DNA from: an uncultured Flavobacteriaceae bacterium
GTDB lineage: Bacteria > Bacteroidota > Bacteroidia > Flavobacteriales > Flavobacteriaceae
Assembly: GCA_937929935.1 (NCBI GenBank)
Contig: CALFUL010000013.1
Location: 1-64,000, forward strand
Direction: 5' to 3'
DNA length: 64,000 bases
Below the pieces are notes generated by a model. That model saw nothing but the letters and a program-made list of their open reading frames with translations, was not told the origin of the DNA and did not search any database. Positions 52,104 to 61,586 of this stretch are shown here, one piece after another. Made by a program: the position numbers and the translations under genes. Each line of letters begins with the position of its first letter. The stretch's first letter is position 1.

Positions 52104-55100
52104 TTATTGAGGTATTTCTTCGCCTTGGGTATTAAAGTTTGAAGACTGCAGCGAAAAATCTACCAAAGTAACAAACCCGTCTCCATTAAAATCAGCACGA
52201 GCATCATATCCTGCACTACCCGATTGCAAATTAAACGTACCCGCTAAAACCGAGAAATCTTGAAGCGTTACAAAGTTATCATTGTTCGCATCACCTGCTT
52301 TTAGTTCATCAACTGTACCCGTATTAGGTCCTGCAACTATGGTCAAATTAGTTACTCGTTGTAAGAAATTGGTAGTCTTTACAGCAATTTCATATGTGCC
52401 AACATCTAATCCGTTAAGCGAAAACGTTCCATTTGATGTGCCGGTTGGGGTGAATTGGTATGTAGGTACCGTGGCACCTTGCGCATACACATCAACCGTT
52501 AAATCAGTAGCATGATTGGTTCGCCCTTGAAGCGTATAACTTAAAGTAACATCACCTGTATCAACTGCATTAGGATTATATAGTAAGGTAATAACATTTG
52601 AGGTGTTACTAACTGGTTTATCAGTTGCATATGCACTTGAAGAGCTTACTGCCACTATCTGATTCAAACCGCCATCAGGAGTACCATTATTAAATTGTGT
52701 TACCAAAAGTTGAACAGGAATATCTACTGAACCACCTGCGCCAATTAAGCCGGTATACAAACTTTTACCCATGGCTTCATTGGCGTAATAGGTTGGGTCA
52801 GGCACATTAAAAGGTGGATTACCTTGCGCAATAAATAACCTAGAATCCATCAACATTAAAGACACCACATCACCGGGAGTACCCGTAACTGTTACTGTTT
52901 GATTTAAATCATTAACGGTTGCTTCACTACTGCTTACGCCTGCAACTGAAATAGTAGGTGCAACAAGTACTTCTGAGGTTGCAATTGCCTGACTACCACC
53001 TAATGAACCATCTTCATACATACTTGTAGATACAGTACTATTATCACTAAAAGTTATAGTTACGGTAGCACCGGTAAGTTCAAACCCAGATACTGAACCT
53101 GCCGCACCAGCACCTGGCACTGCTTGAATACTATTAGGATCAATATCTGTAGCAAAAGTGAAAACCTCACCCGGATCAAACTCCGTAAAATCAATTGTCA
53201 TTTTATCAAAACCACCATTTCTAGGTTGCGAAAAAGGTGAAACACAAGCATCTGCAGGCACCACTAAACCAACTGCCGTTGCTCCTGCAGTGGGCACAAA
53301 ACATTTAGCTGTGGCATCACCACCATTTCCTACCGGATCAAAAACCATATCAGGTAATACTGCAGTGCTTAAATCAATAGTCACATTTGTAATCTGTAAT
53401 GCACCTGACGAATTATTCGAGATTTGCAAACTTCCACCAGTAAATGTACTGGTGTCTAAATCGCCATCGGGTGTCATTTCAATGAGTACATTTGGTCCGA
53501 TTATGGCGTTTGGATCAAATTCTAAAACAATCACATTTGAAGCGATACTATTTTCGCCATTCGCTCCATTAGTAACCGCAATGAAGTGATTTAAACCTCC
53601 GTCAGGAGTTCCTGTCGCCCCTGGAGTTTGAGTCAACACTACAGGAATTAAGCCATTACCAGATGCATCTAACTGCAGTGTATATAATTGTTTAGCCATA
53701 GCACGATTTGCCTCAAACAAATCAATATCATAACCAACGCTTGGATTTCCTGGATCGATATACAAACTACCATCAACTCTCAAAAGACTAATAGAAGTAT
53801 TAGGTGCACCATTAACTTCAATCAATTGATTTGCATCAGTTACTAACCTTGAATTCATGGTGCCATCAACTGAAATAGCCGGAGCGATAAGTGCATTACT
53901 GTCTCCGTTTATGATAACATCTGACCCGCCAATTGAACCTTCATCAAATAAACTCGAGGTATATACTAGCCCACTTGCAAATTCAATACTTATTGTTGCT
54001 CCGATTAATTCAAAACCTGAAATAGATCCGGCATCACCGGCGGTTAAATCTCCTTTAATAGTCGTAGGATCCATATCAATACCGAAATTAAACGCTTCGC
54101 CTGGTCCAAAATCAGTGAAATCTAGACTCATGATATCATACCCCTCTTGATCATCTATACCATTATGAAATTGAGTGAATATATCATTACAATCATCTTG
54201 TCCGTTACCGTTTGCTCCAACGGTCAAACCAACGGTCGTCGCTGGTGTTGATCCAGCCGTTAAACATTTGGCCGTTGAATCGCCTGCCGTGCCGACTGGG
54301 TCGAAAACAACATCTTTCATGAAACCAGAAGTCATATTTATGGTCAGATTTACAATCTCATCATCTCCTGTATTGTTAATTATAAATGAATTGTTTCCGA
54401 AAGTAGAAGCAGTTAATCCAGCTCCTGGGGTTACCTGTACTAATGCCGATGGATTACCAATTTCAGTAGCAGTCACATTCCATGTAAATGAAACATCCTT
54501 AGTAATGGCCGGATCACAGGCATCAGTTACACTAACCGTTACTTCATACGGACTATCTTCTGATGCTCCAAGCACTTGACCAACAACACGCTCAGATTCA
54601 GGTACGGAAAGACTTTCTTCATTACCGCTATAATTTTCATGAACCAATAGCATACGATCAAGAGCATGACTACTTGATCTTGCCGATATTAAAATGTTAT
54701 AGGTGCCGGGTGTATCAAAACGTGCATAAATATTATGCCCAGCGTTATCATTTGTAAAAGTTGACCACGTCCAACTTGTAGCACCACTGGAGTAGACTTT
54801 GAACCAACCATTACCCCCTGAACCTTGCGGTACATTACCAACACAATCATTACTATTACTATTTGATCCTTTCGGGCAAACAATGTTACCAGTTGACGTT
54901 TGTTCTCCATAAAAACCATCAGCTTCAATTTTTAACCATGTATCATTGTGATCCGTAGAACTTGTACCGTTACCTACCTGTGTTCGCCATTTAAACTGAT
55001 ACGTTCCTGTTGTTGTTATTTCTACAGGATAGCTAATTAACCCATTGCCTTGTGCATTTAATGATTGTGGGCCTTCCCAAACAATGAAGTCTCCTCCTGT

Positions 55101-58100
55101 TGCACTGGTAGGACTAGTTATATTTGGGGAAGTTGAATTCGCCGCATCTACCCAGTTACCCGGAAGATTATCGGTACTTTCCATTTCTATAACCACTAAG
55201 CCACCATCCTCTATAAAAGCACCTTCCGTACCACTTCCTGTGCCTGCTAATAAGGTTCCAGAAATGACACCTGTAGTTTCGTCAATAGTTAAGGTTTCTG
55301 GTAAATTTTGAGCAGAATAGGTCAAAGGCCCACATGGTGGATTCGAGCCATCGGTAGCTATAATTTGTAAATTGACAAGGTCGCCTTCTACTCCAACCTG
55401 TGCACCAGGATTTGAAACAATAGGCCCGTCAACATTTACTGGGGTTGCATTTAATATTTCAATAGCTTTTATTGAGGGGTTTTGATTTACTTTGATAAAA
55501 TCGATGTTTAGTATTCCATCACTGACAACCACTTCAAAAGTCTCAACCTTAGCGATATTTATTTCAGTACCATCAACCGATTGTCTGTAATCATCTAAAA
55601 CCAATACGTTTTCAATTTCAACATCAAAAATTCTATTGTTGGCTGGATTAGCATTTTCATTTGCCCAATTTTCATTAAATAATAAATTCACTTGAAAAGT
55701 ACCGTTACCAGTCGGAAAGCTCCATTGCATATTATTTGGGTTCGCAGCATCGCTCCATCGTTCTGTTTGGAAAAGTGCATCAGCATAACCTGTATTATTT
55801 TGAACCAATGACACCGTAGTACCGCTAGTTTTATCTACCGCTGGTGCTGTTACGTTGACGTAAGTAGAAGGTGTACCAATATTGGCTGCCCCACCAGCTT
55901 GAAACGCACTTTGATCTTCTTCAAAATCGCCGTTAACATCAGCTAACAAAGCTCCCCCTGCATTCACACGATATACCACTTGCGGAACAGGAGTGCCAGA
56001 AGTTACGCTCGAAGAAATAAGAGTACCGTCATCATACACTACAATTAAATTAGCGGTATCGCCTTCATCAAGACCAGTGTGCTGTATTGAAATAGTTGCT
56101 GTCTCTGCAGGATTTAATAAACGAAATCCTGAATTACCGATAATAGAAAAATTACCAGCATTTGCACCACCCATTTGAATACTGCTAATCAAAATACCAG
56201 TATTACCTGAGCTATGTGATAACGAAACAGTTTCACTACCACCAGCAGGAATTGAAACTGAAGGGTCAATAGTTAATACCCCAGCTACCGAAGGAATACC
56301 TACTGGATTATCTGTGCCATAATACTCCATGTTTTTCATTTTACCGCCTCCACCTTTAGTGCTTGAACCAGCAGCTAAATGAATACCATCTCCTGAAACA
56401 ATGGCTTGTGTACCATGACGTTCGATAAGTAAATCAGCTCTATTTGTCCAAGTACCTGTTAAGGGGTTGAAAGACTCGGTTGTTTTAACTGCATCATTAA
56501 TGGTATTACCTTGAAGATCATCTTCAATTTCGCCGCCAATTACATAGAGTTCATTTTGTAAAACGGCAACTGAGGCTGCAGCTCTTGGGGTAGGTATATT
56601 ACTTGCAGATGGCAAAGTTGACCAAGTTGATGTGGTAAAATCATAAACATCAACCTCAGCAATTAAAGGGTTAAAAGTGCCTCCGGCACCACCAGAAAGA
56701 CGACCACCAGCTACATACATTTTATCATTAACTACCGCCGCATGAAAATGATCTCTTGCCCGCGGTGCATCTGTTAGTGTCGTCCAAAGTCCGGTTGCAG
56801 GATCAAATTCATCAAACCAAGGTATATATCCTCCATTATGGCCAATTGTGTTTCCGCCAACAATATAAAATTTATCATTATGAACAACCAAACCTGCCGA
56901 TCCTCGCTTACGCGTGGTAGGAACTGCAGGACCTTGCGTCCAATTATTTGTAGCTGGATTATACGCCCAAACAAAATCTGCTGGAACTTCATTAGGAAAG
57001 GCATTGTCTTTAAAAGCACCTATAACCCATATCAAACCATTATATTCAACAGCCTGAAAATGGTTAAAGTCTTCTGGTGCTGAATTAGCAATTGTACTCC
57101 ATGTTTTCGCCTGATAATCATATATATCTAAATCAGCGGAATTTTCACGACCACCGAAGAGATAGAATTTATCTCCAGCCTGTACAAAAGAACACTCATG
57201 CCTTGCGGTATAATTTTCATCATCAGTTTGGTCTGCCCATTGATCTGAAACAGGAGCAGGAACGCTTAAAATTTCAATACCTTTTATTGCAGGGTTTTGA
57301 TTTATTTTAATAAAATCAATATTCAAGTCACCATCACTTACTGTAACTATAAAGGTTTCAACTTTGGCCACATTTATATCAGTTCCATCAACAGAAGGAC
57401 GATAATCATCTAAGACTATTTGACCTTCTATCTCTACATCAAAAATTCGATTATTGGCTGGTTGATTATTTTCTCCAGGCCAATTTTCATTAAAAAGCAG
57501 ATTTACCTGAAAGTCTCCATTACCCGTTGGGAAAGTCCATTTCATGTTATTAGGACTTGGATTTAAATTGTAACGTTCAGTTGCAAAAATTGAATTAGGG
57601 TAGCCTGTATTGTTTACAAATGAGCCGGGTAAATTAGCTCCAAAGGTCAAATCTTGAGTTGTAAAATTCACGTAAGTTGAAGGTGTACCATTGACTGCAT
57701 TTCCGCCTGGATTACCAGACGCTTTTTGATCTTCTTCCCAAGAAATGGGTGAGCTATCATTTGATGCTGTCAATGCACCACCACTGTTTACACGATATAA
57801 TACGGTATTACCCGCATTCGGGTCAGTGACAATCCAGTTAAAACTAATTGATTCAGGAATTGATGAAGGTTTGCTTACGGTAACCGTTACAGGATAGGTA
57901 CCTACATCATTTAGATCAGAGGAAATAACCCCCAAAATTGAACCATTTGTATTTTCAATGCTAAGCCCTGGAGGCAAGCCTGTGGCTTGATAGTCAAAAT
58001 TTTCATTGGCATCACCGCCTGTGGCAACAATGCTCAAAACAGGCTCTTGACCTAAACTATTGGTTTGCGTCTGCACTGTCTGAATTGCTATCGGACCACC

Positions 58101-61100
58101 TGAACTTGAACCACCCAATATTGCAATTGCTGAAATTTTAGCGTTATTCGTTATGTTGGTAAAAACAATACTTAAAGAACCATCTGTTACCGTTGTATTA
58201 AATGATTTAATCACGGCATTTGCAGCACCAACATCGGCAAAAATATCATAGTTAGAAAGTTCAGTCGCACCGCCTTCAATATTAACATTAAAAACACGAC
58301 TTCCTACTCCACCTGTTGAACCTCCACCAGGTAATCCAAAAAATAATTCTGCAAAATGTAGTTCAACCGTATAATCTCCATTTGCCACAGGAAATTCATA
58401 ACTGAAATTACCAAAACGTTCTTTCTCATAAAGAAAATCATCAGTAGTATTGCCAATAGCTTGACCTACTTTTGCATAGGTATTTCCTCCCGTAAAATAA
58501 TTATCTGCTTCCCAATCATCTCCATTACTATCGGTATAAGCCGTACTATTTGAATTGATTCTGTACAGTGCACTCAAGCTTTCTATTACATTGATATTAA
58601 AACTCTGTTCCACAAAAAAGCTATCAACATCAGTGGCACGTACTGTAATAATCGAATTGGCTGCTGCGGTTGGATAACTTAACGTAAGAGTAGAACCATT
58701 TAATGTGGCACCAATAGCAGGATTAGAGTTGCTAACGGTAAAGGTTAAATTACCAATACCGTTATCATCATTAAAATAAGAATCAAGACCAATGACATCA
58801 TCGCTAGCACTGACAAATTGTTCTATATCAACTAAGTCTTGTGTTACATATGGTTCTTCGCCAAGGGCATTTAGAAAATCCCAATTCGCGGCAAAATTAT
58901 CATCAGCATCAGCAGTACCAATTATACCTACTGCTAGAAATTGATTATTTAACATGCTTGCTAGAGTGCCACCTTGTATTGTAAATGGAAGTCCAAAATC
59001 AGTAATTGCACCATTATTAATCTGATATTTTACTTCTGCATTACCGGTAACCGGATCAACATTCAAAAACAAGTCAAAACTATTGGTGGTTAATGGATCA
59101 AAACCAATTGACTGAGGAGCAATATAAGTTACCAGACTTTCTGTATTTTCGCCTACTATACTCAATTCATAGTTCTGCCCAATGACAACTTTTACATAAT
59201 TATCTTGAAAACCATCTCCGATATACATTCCTTGTGACTCGGTCAAAGAAAAATTGTGAAAGGGCGGTAACATTCTGCCGTGTATTGTAAAAGCAGCATT
59301 GTTTACACTTATACCGTATTGATAGGCTTTTTCTTGATCATTAGATATTGCATCTCCGCTGGTTTGGTACATTGTTACTGCGCCAATTGCACCACCAAGT
59401 ATATCATCAACATCCGTTGCAGAGGCAGCGGGTTCATCTTGCCATTCTAAATAATTCGGATTCGGGTCTCCGTTATTCATTAAACCGGTAAAACCTAATC
59501 CTAAATAACCCCCTAGGTCAGTACCTAAAAATAGTTCGTTCTCTACTGGCAAATTAAAAACTGTACCCAATTGTAGTGGGTCAAGATTATCATTAATACC
59601 ATCATCATCATCATCTAAATCTAATAAATCTGATACCAAATCACCATCAAAATCATTGGGTTGAGAAGAACCTGAACAAGGATCAGTTTGATTTAATATT
59701 TCATCATTGTTGGTATAACCATCAGCATCATTATCAGCGTTTGGATCATAACCTGCTTCACCAGGTAATACACAAATCACAAAATCATTGGGCTCTAAGA
59801 TTACAATGTCATCACCATTGTAGTTTGCTACCCATATTGTACCTGGAAAAATTTCAGAATCACCAAGACAGTCTACACCTAGCGCATTACCTGCAATTCC
59901 TGTAAATTTACTTTCTTCAAAACCGATAATTGCACCACTGGCATCACGATCAACTCTATGTAATGCTTGACCTTTACCTGCAATTAAATCTCCTTTCATT
60001 ATTCCTCCAAAATTAGAAGCAGTATACTCAGCTATGGCATTGGTGTTGTTACTCCAATTTACAACGATGATATCGTCTGGGCCATCTGGATTAGCTCCCG
60101 GGGTAAGTGTTGGTTGTCTGAAATCAGCATTTTCTGCGTTAATTAAACTGGGATCAACTGGTGGCCAGTTTGCCGGCAATGCTTTCGTCGGATCTGTTTC
60201 TGAATTTGGTGTAGAACCATCTGGATCATAAACCTTAGTTCTAAAATAAGAATCAGAAAATGTTTGCCCTGCTCCACCTGCAGAATGGGTACCTCTTGTA
60301 AATAAACCTGCATTTACATTTGCTCTTACAGGACATGGATGCCCGCCATAAACCGACCCAAAAACATAGGAATTTATATCTGTAGAAACTAAATTTAAAT
60401 GGTCGCTGTTATTGACTTTTGGGTCAAAAGGAGTTGAGTTTGGAGCTTGATCCGGGCCAGTACTGCCAGGTTCACCAGAACGAAAATTATTGGTAATTTG
60501 GCTAGCGTCTCCCTCAAATTCTGGAAAACCACCCCAACCACCATTGGCACCATTATCGGTTACATATATATGACCGTCTTCAGTAATAATATTGTCATAA
60601 GAATTTCGATATCCTGCAGAAAACATTTTTACTGGACTTCCTACTACTAACATTGCCATATTCAATCCGTCATTACCGCCCCAAGGATCATTTATATCAA
60701 TGCCATCATAGCCTGGCGTATCAGGACTTTCAATTCCATTTACATTAGCACGTGTTGGATCATCAAGGGTAGGTAAATCATATACATAATCACGAGAACC
60801 ATCATTTAGAATAGGCAATGCTTCTATAGCATCAAGGTCAATTGCTAAAACAGCACCAGATAATGCATACTCGGTTATGAACGCAAAATTATTCGATGGA
60901 GCCCCTGCATTGGTAAACCCACCACTACTTACAATGAGCCAATCTTTATTTGAAATGGTAATAAATTGCATACCATTTGTGGCGTGGTTTTCTTCTGATC
61001 TGGGTAGCCCTCTAACAATATCAACGGCTTCCCAAATACCAGAACCGTTTTTTGTTAAACGCGTAATCACACCTGAATTCGTGTCTAAATCAACATCTCC

Positions 61101-61553
61101 ACCGTTACCACCAGCACCACGGCGTCTATCACTAGATGAAACATACACCTCTGGATCCGCAGCGGTTCCGGCGACCGTAATACCTGTAACTTGACGATTG
61201 GTTGGACCACCCAAAGTACCATCATCATCATGATTCGGAATCGATTGAACCAAACTTAAAACGTCGGCTGCAGTAACATCATAATCTTGTTGTCCATTTC
61301 TTTGAATGGTATAAATCTTAACTAATCCATTTTCTTCAGCGACATACAAATTACCATCAGGACCAAACTCTAAGGATGTCGCATTATTAACCCCTGTGAA
61401 TCCGTTAAAATTCAAATTACTAGTATCAAAAGATTGAGCAAATAGGCTTTGAAAGCTTAATAGGATACTTAAAATTAACAAAACCCTATGTAACATCTTT
61501 ACGTGACTGAAATCCTCTATGCGAATTCTAATAAGTCTATAGTTATTTTTCAT
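52104..61553 (-). CDS. Giant secreted protein: beta-propeller, three malectin domains, Kelch repeats, C-terminal dockerin-like pair
   Basis: The frame has 3149 codons. The signal sequence MLHRVLLILSILLSFQSLFAQ begins at an internal ATG (61494-61496), which may be the true start. In order: an NHL/sorbosone-dehydrogenase-like propeller (about 40-600), D-rich Ca repeats (about 610-665), a LamG-like region, a malectin domain (from about 1035, ALYRINSNSTAYTDSNGDDW), putative Ig domains, a second malectin domain (about 1270-1430), Kelch repeats (about 1440-1760), a third malectin domain (about 1865-2010), and about 330-residue repeats with DPVG, GDSTAKC and GDATAKC. The end is two dockerin-like Ca motifs (DANNDNFVTLQDF, DFNGDGFVTLVDF) and no T9SS sorting domain. 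Carbohydrate binding is likely. Confidence 0.85.
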   Translation of the reverse strand: MKNNYRLIRIRIEDFSHVKMLHRVLLILSILLSFQSLFAQSFDTSNLNFNGFTGVNNATSLEFGPDGNLYVAEENGLVKIYTIQRNGQQDYDVTAADVLSLVQSIPNHDDDGTLGGPTNRQVTGITVAGTAADPEVYVSSSDRRRGAGGNGGDVDLDTNSGVITRLTKNGSGIWEAVDIVRGLPRSEENHATNGMQFITISNKDWLIVSSGGFTNAGAPSNNFAFITEYALSGAVLAIDLDAIEALPILNDGSRDYVYDLPTLDDPTRANVNGIESPDTPGYDGIDINDPWGGNDGLNMAMLVVGSPVKMFSAGYRNSYDNIITEDGHIYVTDNGANGGWGGFPEFEGDASQITNNFRSGEPGSTGPDQAPNSTPFDPKVNNSDHLNLVSTDINSYVFGSVYGGHPCPVRANVNAGLFTRGTHSAGGAGQTFSDSYFRTKVYDPDGSTPNSETDPTKALPANWPPVDPSLINAENADFRQPTLTPGANPDGPDDIIVVNWSNNTNAIAEYTASNFGGIMKGDLIAGKGQALHRVDRDASGAIIGFEESKFTGIAGNALGVDCLGDSEIFPGTIWVANYNGDDIVILEPNDFVICVLPGEAGYDPNADNDADGYTNNDEILNQTDPCSGSSQPNDFDGDLVSDLLDLDDDDDGINDNLDPLQLGTVFNLPVENELFLGTDLGGYLGLGFTGLMNNGDPNPNYLEWQDEPAASATDVDDILGGAIGAVTMYQTSGDAISNDQEKAYQYGISVNNAAFTIHGRMLPPFHNFSLTESQGMYIGDGFQDNYVKVVIGQNYELSIVGENTESLVTYIAPQSIGFDPLTTNSFDLFLNVDPVTGNAEVKYQINNGAITDFGLPFTIQGGTLASMLNNQFLAVGIIGTADADDNFAANWDFLNALGEEPYVTQDLVDIEQFVSASDDVIGLDSYFNDDNGIGNLTFTVSNSNPAIGATLNGSTLTLSYPTAAANSIITVRATDVDSFFVEQSFNINVIESLSALYRINSNSTAYTDSNGDDWEADNYFTGGNTYAKVGQAIGNTTDDFLYEKERFGNFSYEFPVANGDYTVELHFAELFFGLPGGGSTGGVGSRVFNVNIEGGATELSNYDIFADVGAANAVIKSFNTTVTDGSLSIVFTNITNNAKISAIAILGGSSSGGPIAIQTVQTQTNSLGQEPVLSIVATGGDANENFDYQATGLPPGLSIENTNGSILGVISSDLNDVGTYPVTVTVSKPSSIPESISFNWIVTDPNAGNTVLYRVNSGGALTASNDSSPISWEEDQKASGNPGGNAVNGTPSTYVNFTTQDLTFGANLPGSFVNNTGYPNSIFATERYNLNPSPNNMKWTFPTGNGDFQVNLLFNENWPGENNQPANNRIFDVEIEGQIVLDDYRPSVDGTDINVAKVETFIVTVSDGDLNIDFIKINQNPAIKGIEILSVPAPVSDQWADQTDDENYTARHECSFVQAGDKFYLFGGRENSADLDIYDYQAKTWSTIANSAPEDFNHFQAVEYNGLIWVIGAFKDNAFPNEVPADFVWAYNPATNNWTQGPAVPTTRKRGSAGLVVHNDKFYIVGGNTIGHNGGYIPWFDEFDPATGLWTTLTDAPRARDHFHAAVVNDKMYVAGGRLSGGAGGTFNPLIAEVDVYDFTTSTWSTLPSASNIPTPRAAASVAVLQNELYVIGGEIEDDLQGNTINDAVKTTESFNPLTGTWTNRADLLIERHGTQAIVSGDGIHLAAGSSTKGGGGKMKNMEYYGTDNPVGIPSVAGVLTIDPSVSIPAGGSETVSLSHSSGNTGILISSIQMGGANAGNFSIIGNSGFRLLNPAETATISIQHTGLDEGDTANLIVVYDDGTLISSSVTSGTPVPQVVYRVNAGGALLADVNGDFEEDQSAFQAGGAANIGTPSTYVNVTAPAVDKTSGTTVSLVQNNTGYADALFQTERWSDAANPNNMQWSFPTGNGTFQVNLLFNENWANENANPANNRIFDVEIENVLVLDDYRQSVDGTEINIAKVETFEVVVSDGILNIDFIKVNQNPSIKAIEILNATPVNVDGPIVSNPGAQVGVEGDLVNLQIIATDGSNPPCGPLTYSAQNLPETLTIDETTGVISGTLLAGTGSGTEGAFIEDGGLVVIEMESTDNLPGNWVDAANSTSPNITSPTSATGGDFIVWEGPQSLNAQGNGLISYPVEITTTGTYQFKWRTQVGNGTSSTDHNDTWLKIEADGFYGEQTSTGNIVCPKGSNSNSNDCVGNVPQGSGGNGWFKVYSSGATSWTWSTFTNDNAGHNIYARFDTPGTYNILISARSSSHALDRMLLVHENYSGNEESLSVPESERVVGQVLGASEDSPYEVTVSVTDACDPAITKDVSFTWNVTATEIGNPSALVQVTPGAGLTASTFGNNSFIINNTGDDEIVNLTINMTSGFMKDVVFDPVGTAGDSTAKCLTAGSTPATTVGLTVGANGNGQDDCNDIFTQFHNGIDDQEGYDIMSLDFTDFGPGEAFNFGIDMDPTTIKGDLTAGDAGSISGFELIGATISIEFASGLVYTSSLFDEGSIGGSDVIINGDSNALIAPAISVDGTMNSRLVTDANQLIEVNGAPNTSISLLRVDGSLYIDPGNPSVGYDIDLFEANRAMAKQLYTLQLDASGNGLIPVVLTQTPGATGTPDGGLNHFIAVTNGANGENSIASNVIVLEFDPNAIIGPNVLIEMTPDGDLDTSTFTGGSLQISNNSSGALQITNVTIDLSTAVLPDMVFDPVGNGGDATAKCFVPTAGATAVGLVVPADACVSPFSQPRNGGFDKMTIDFTEFDPGEVFTFATDIDPNSIQAVPGAGAAGSVSGFELTGATVTITFSDNSTVSTSMYEDGSLGGSQAIATSEVLVAPTISVAGVSSSEATVNDLNQTVTVTGTPGDVVSLMLMDSRLFIAQGNPPFNVPDPTYYANEAMGKSLYTGLIGAGGSVDIPVQLLVTQFNNGTPDGGLNQIVAVSSSSAYATDKPVSNTSNVITLLYNPNAVDTGDVTLSYTLQGRTNHATDLTVDVYAQGATVPTYQFTPTGTSNGTFSLNGLDVGTYEIAVKTTNFLQRVTNLTIVAGPNTGTVDELKAGDANNDNFVTLQDFSVLAGTFNLQSGSAGYDARADFNGDGFVTLVDFSLQSSNFNTQGEEIPQ

Positions 61554-61586
61554 TTTATGTTCTTTTTTACTTATAATAAATTAGAC

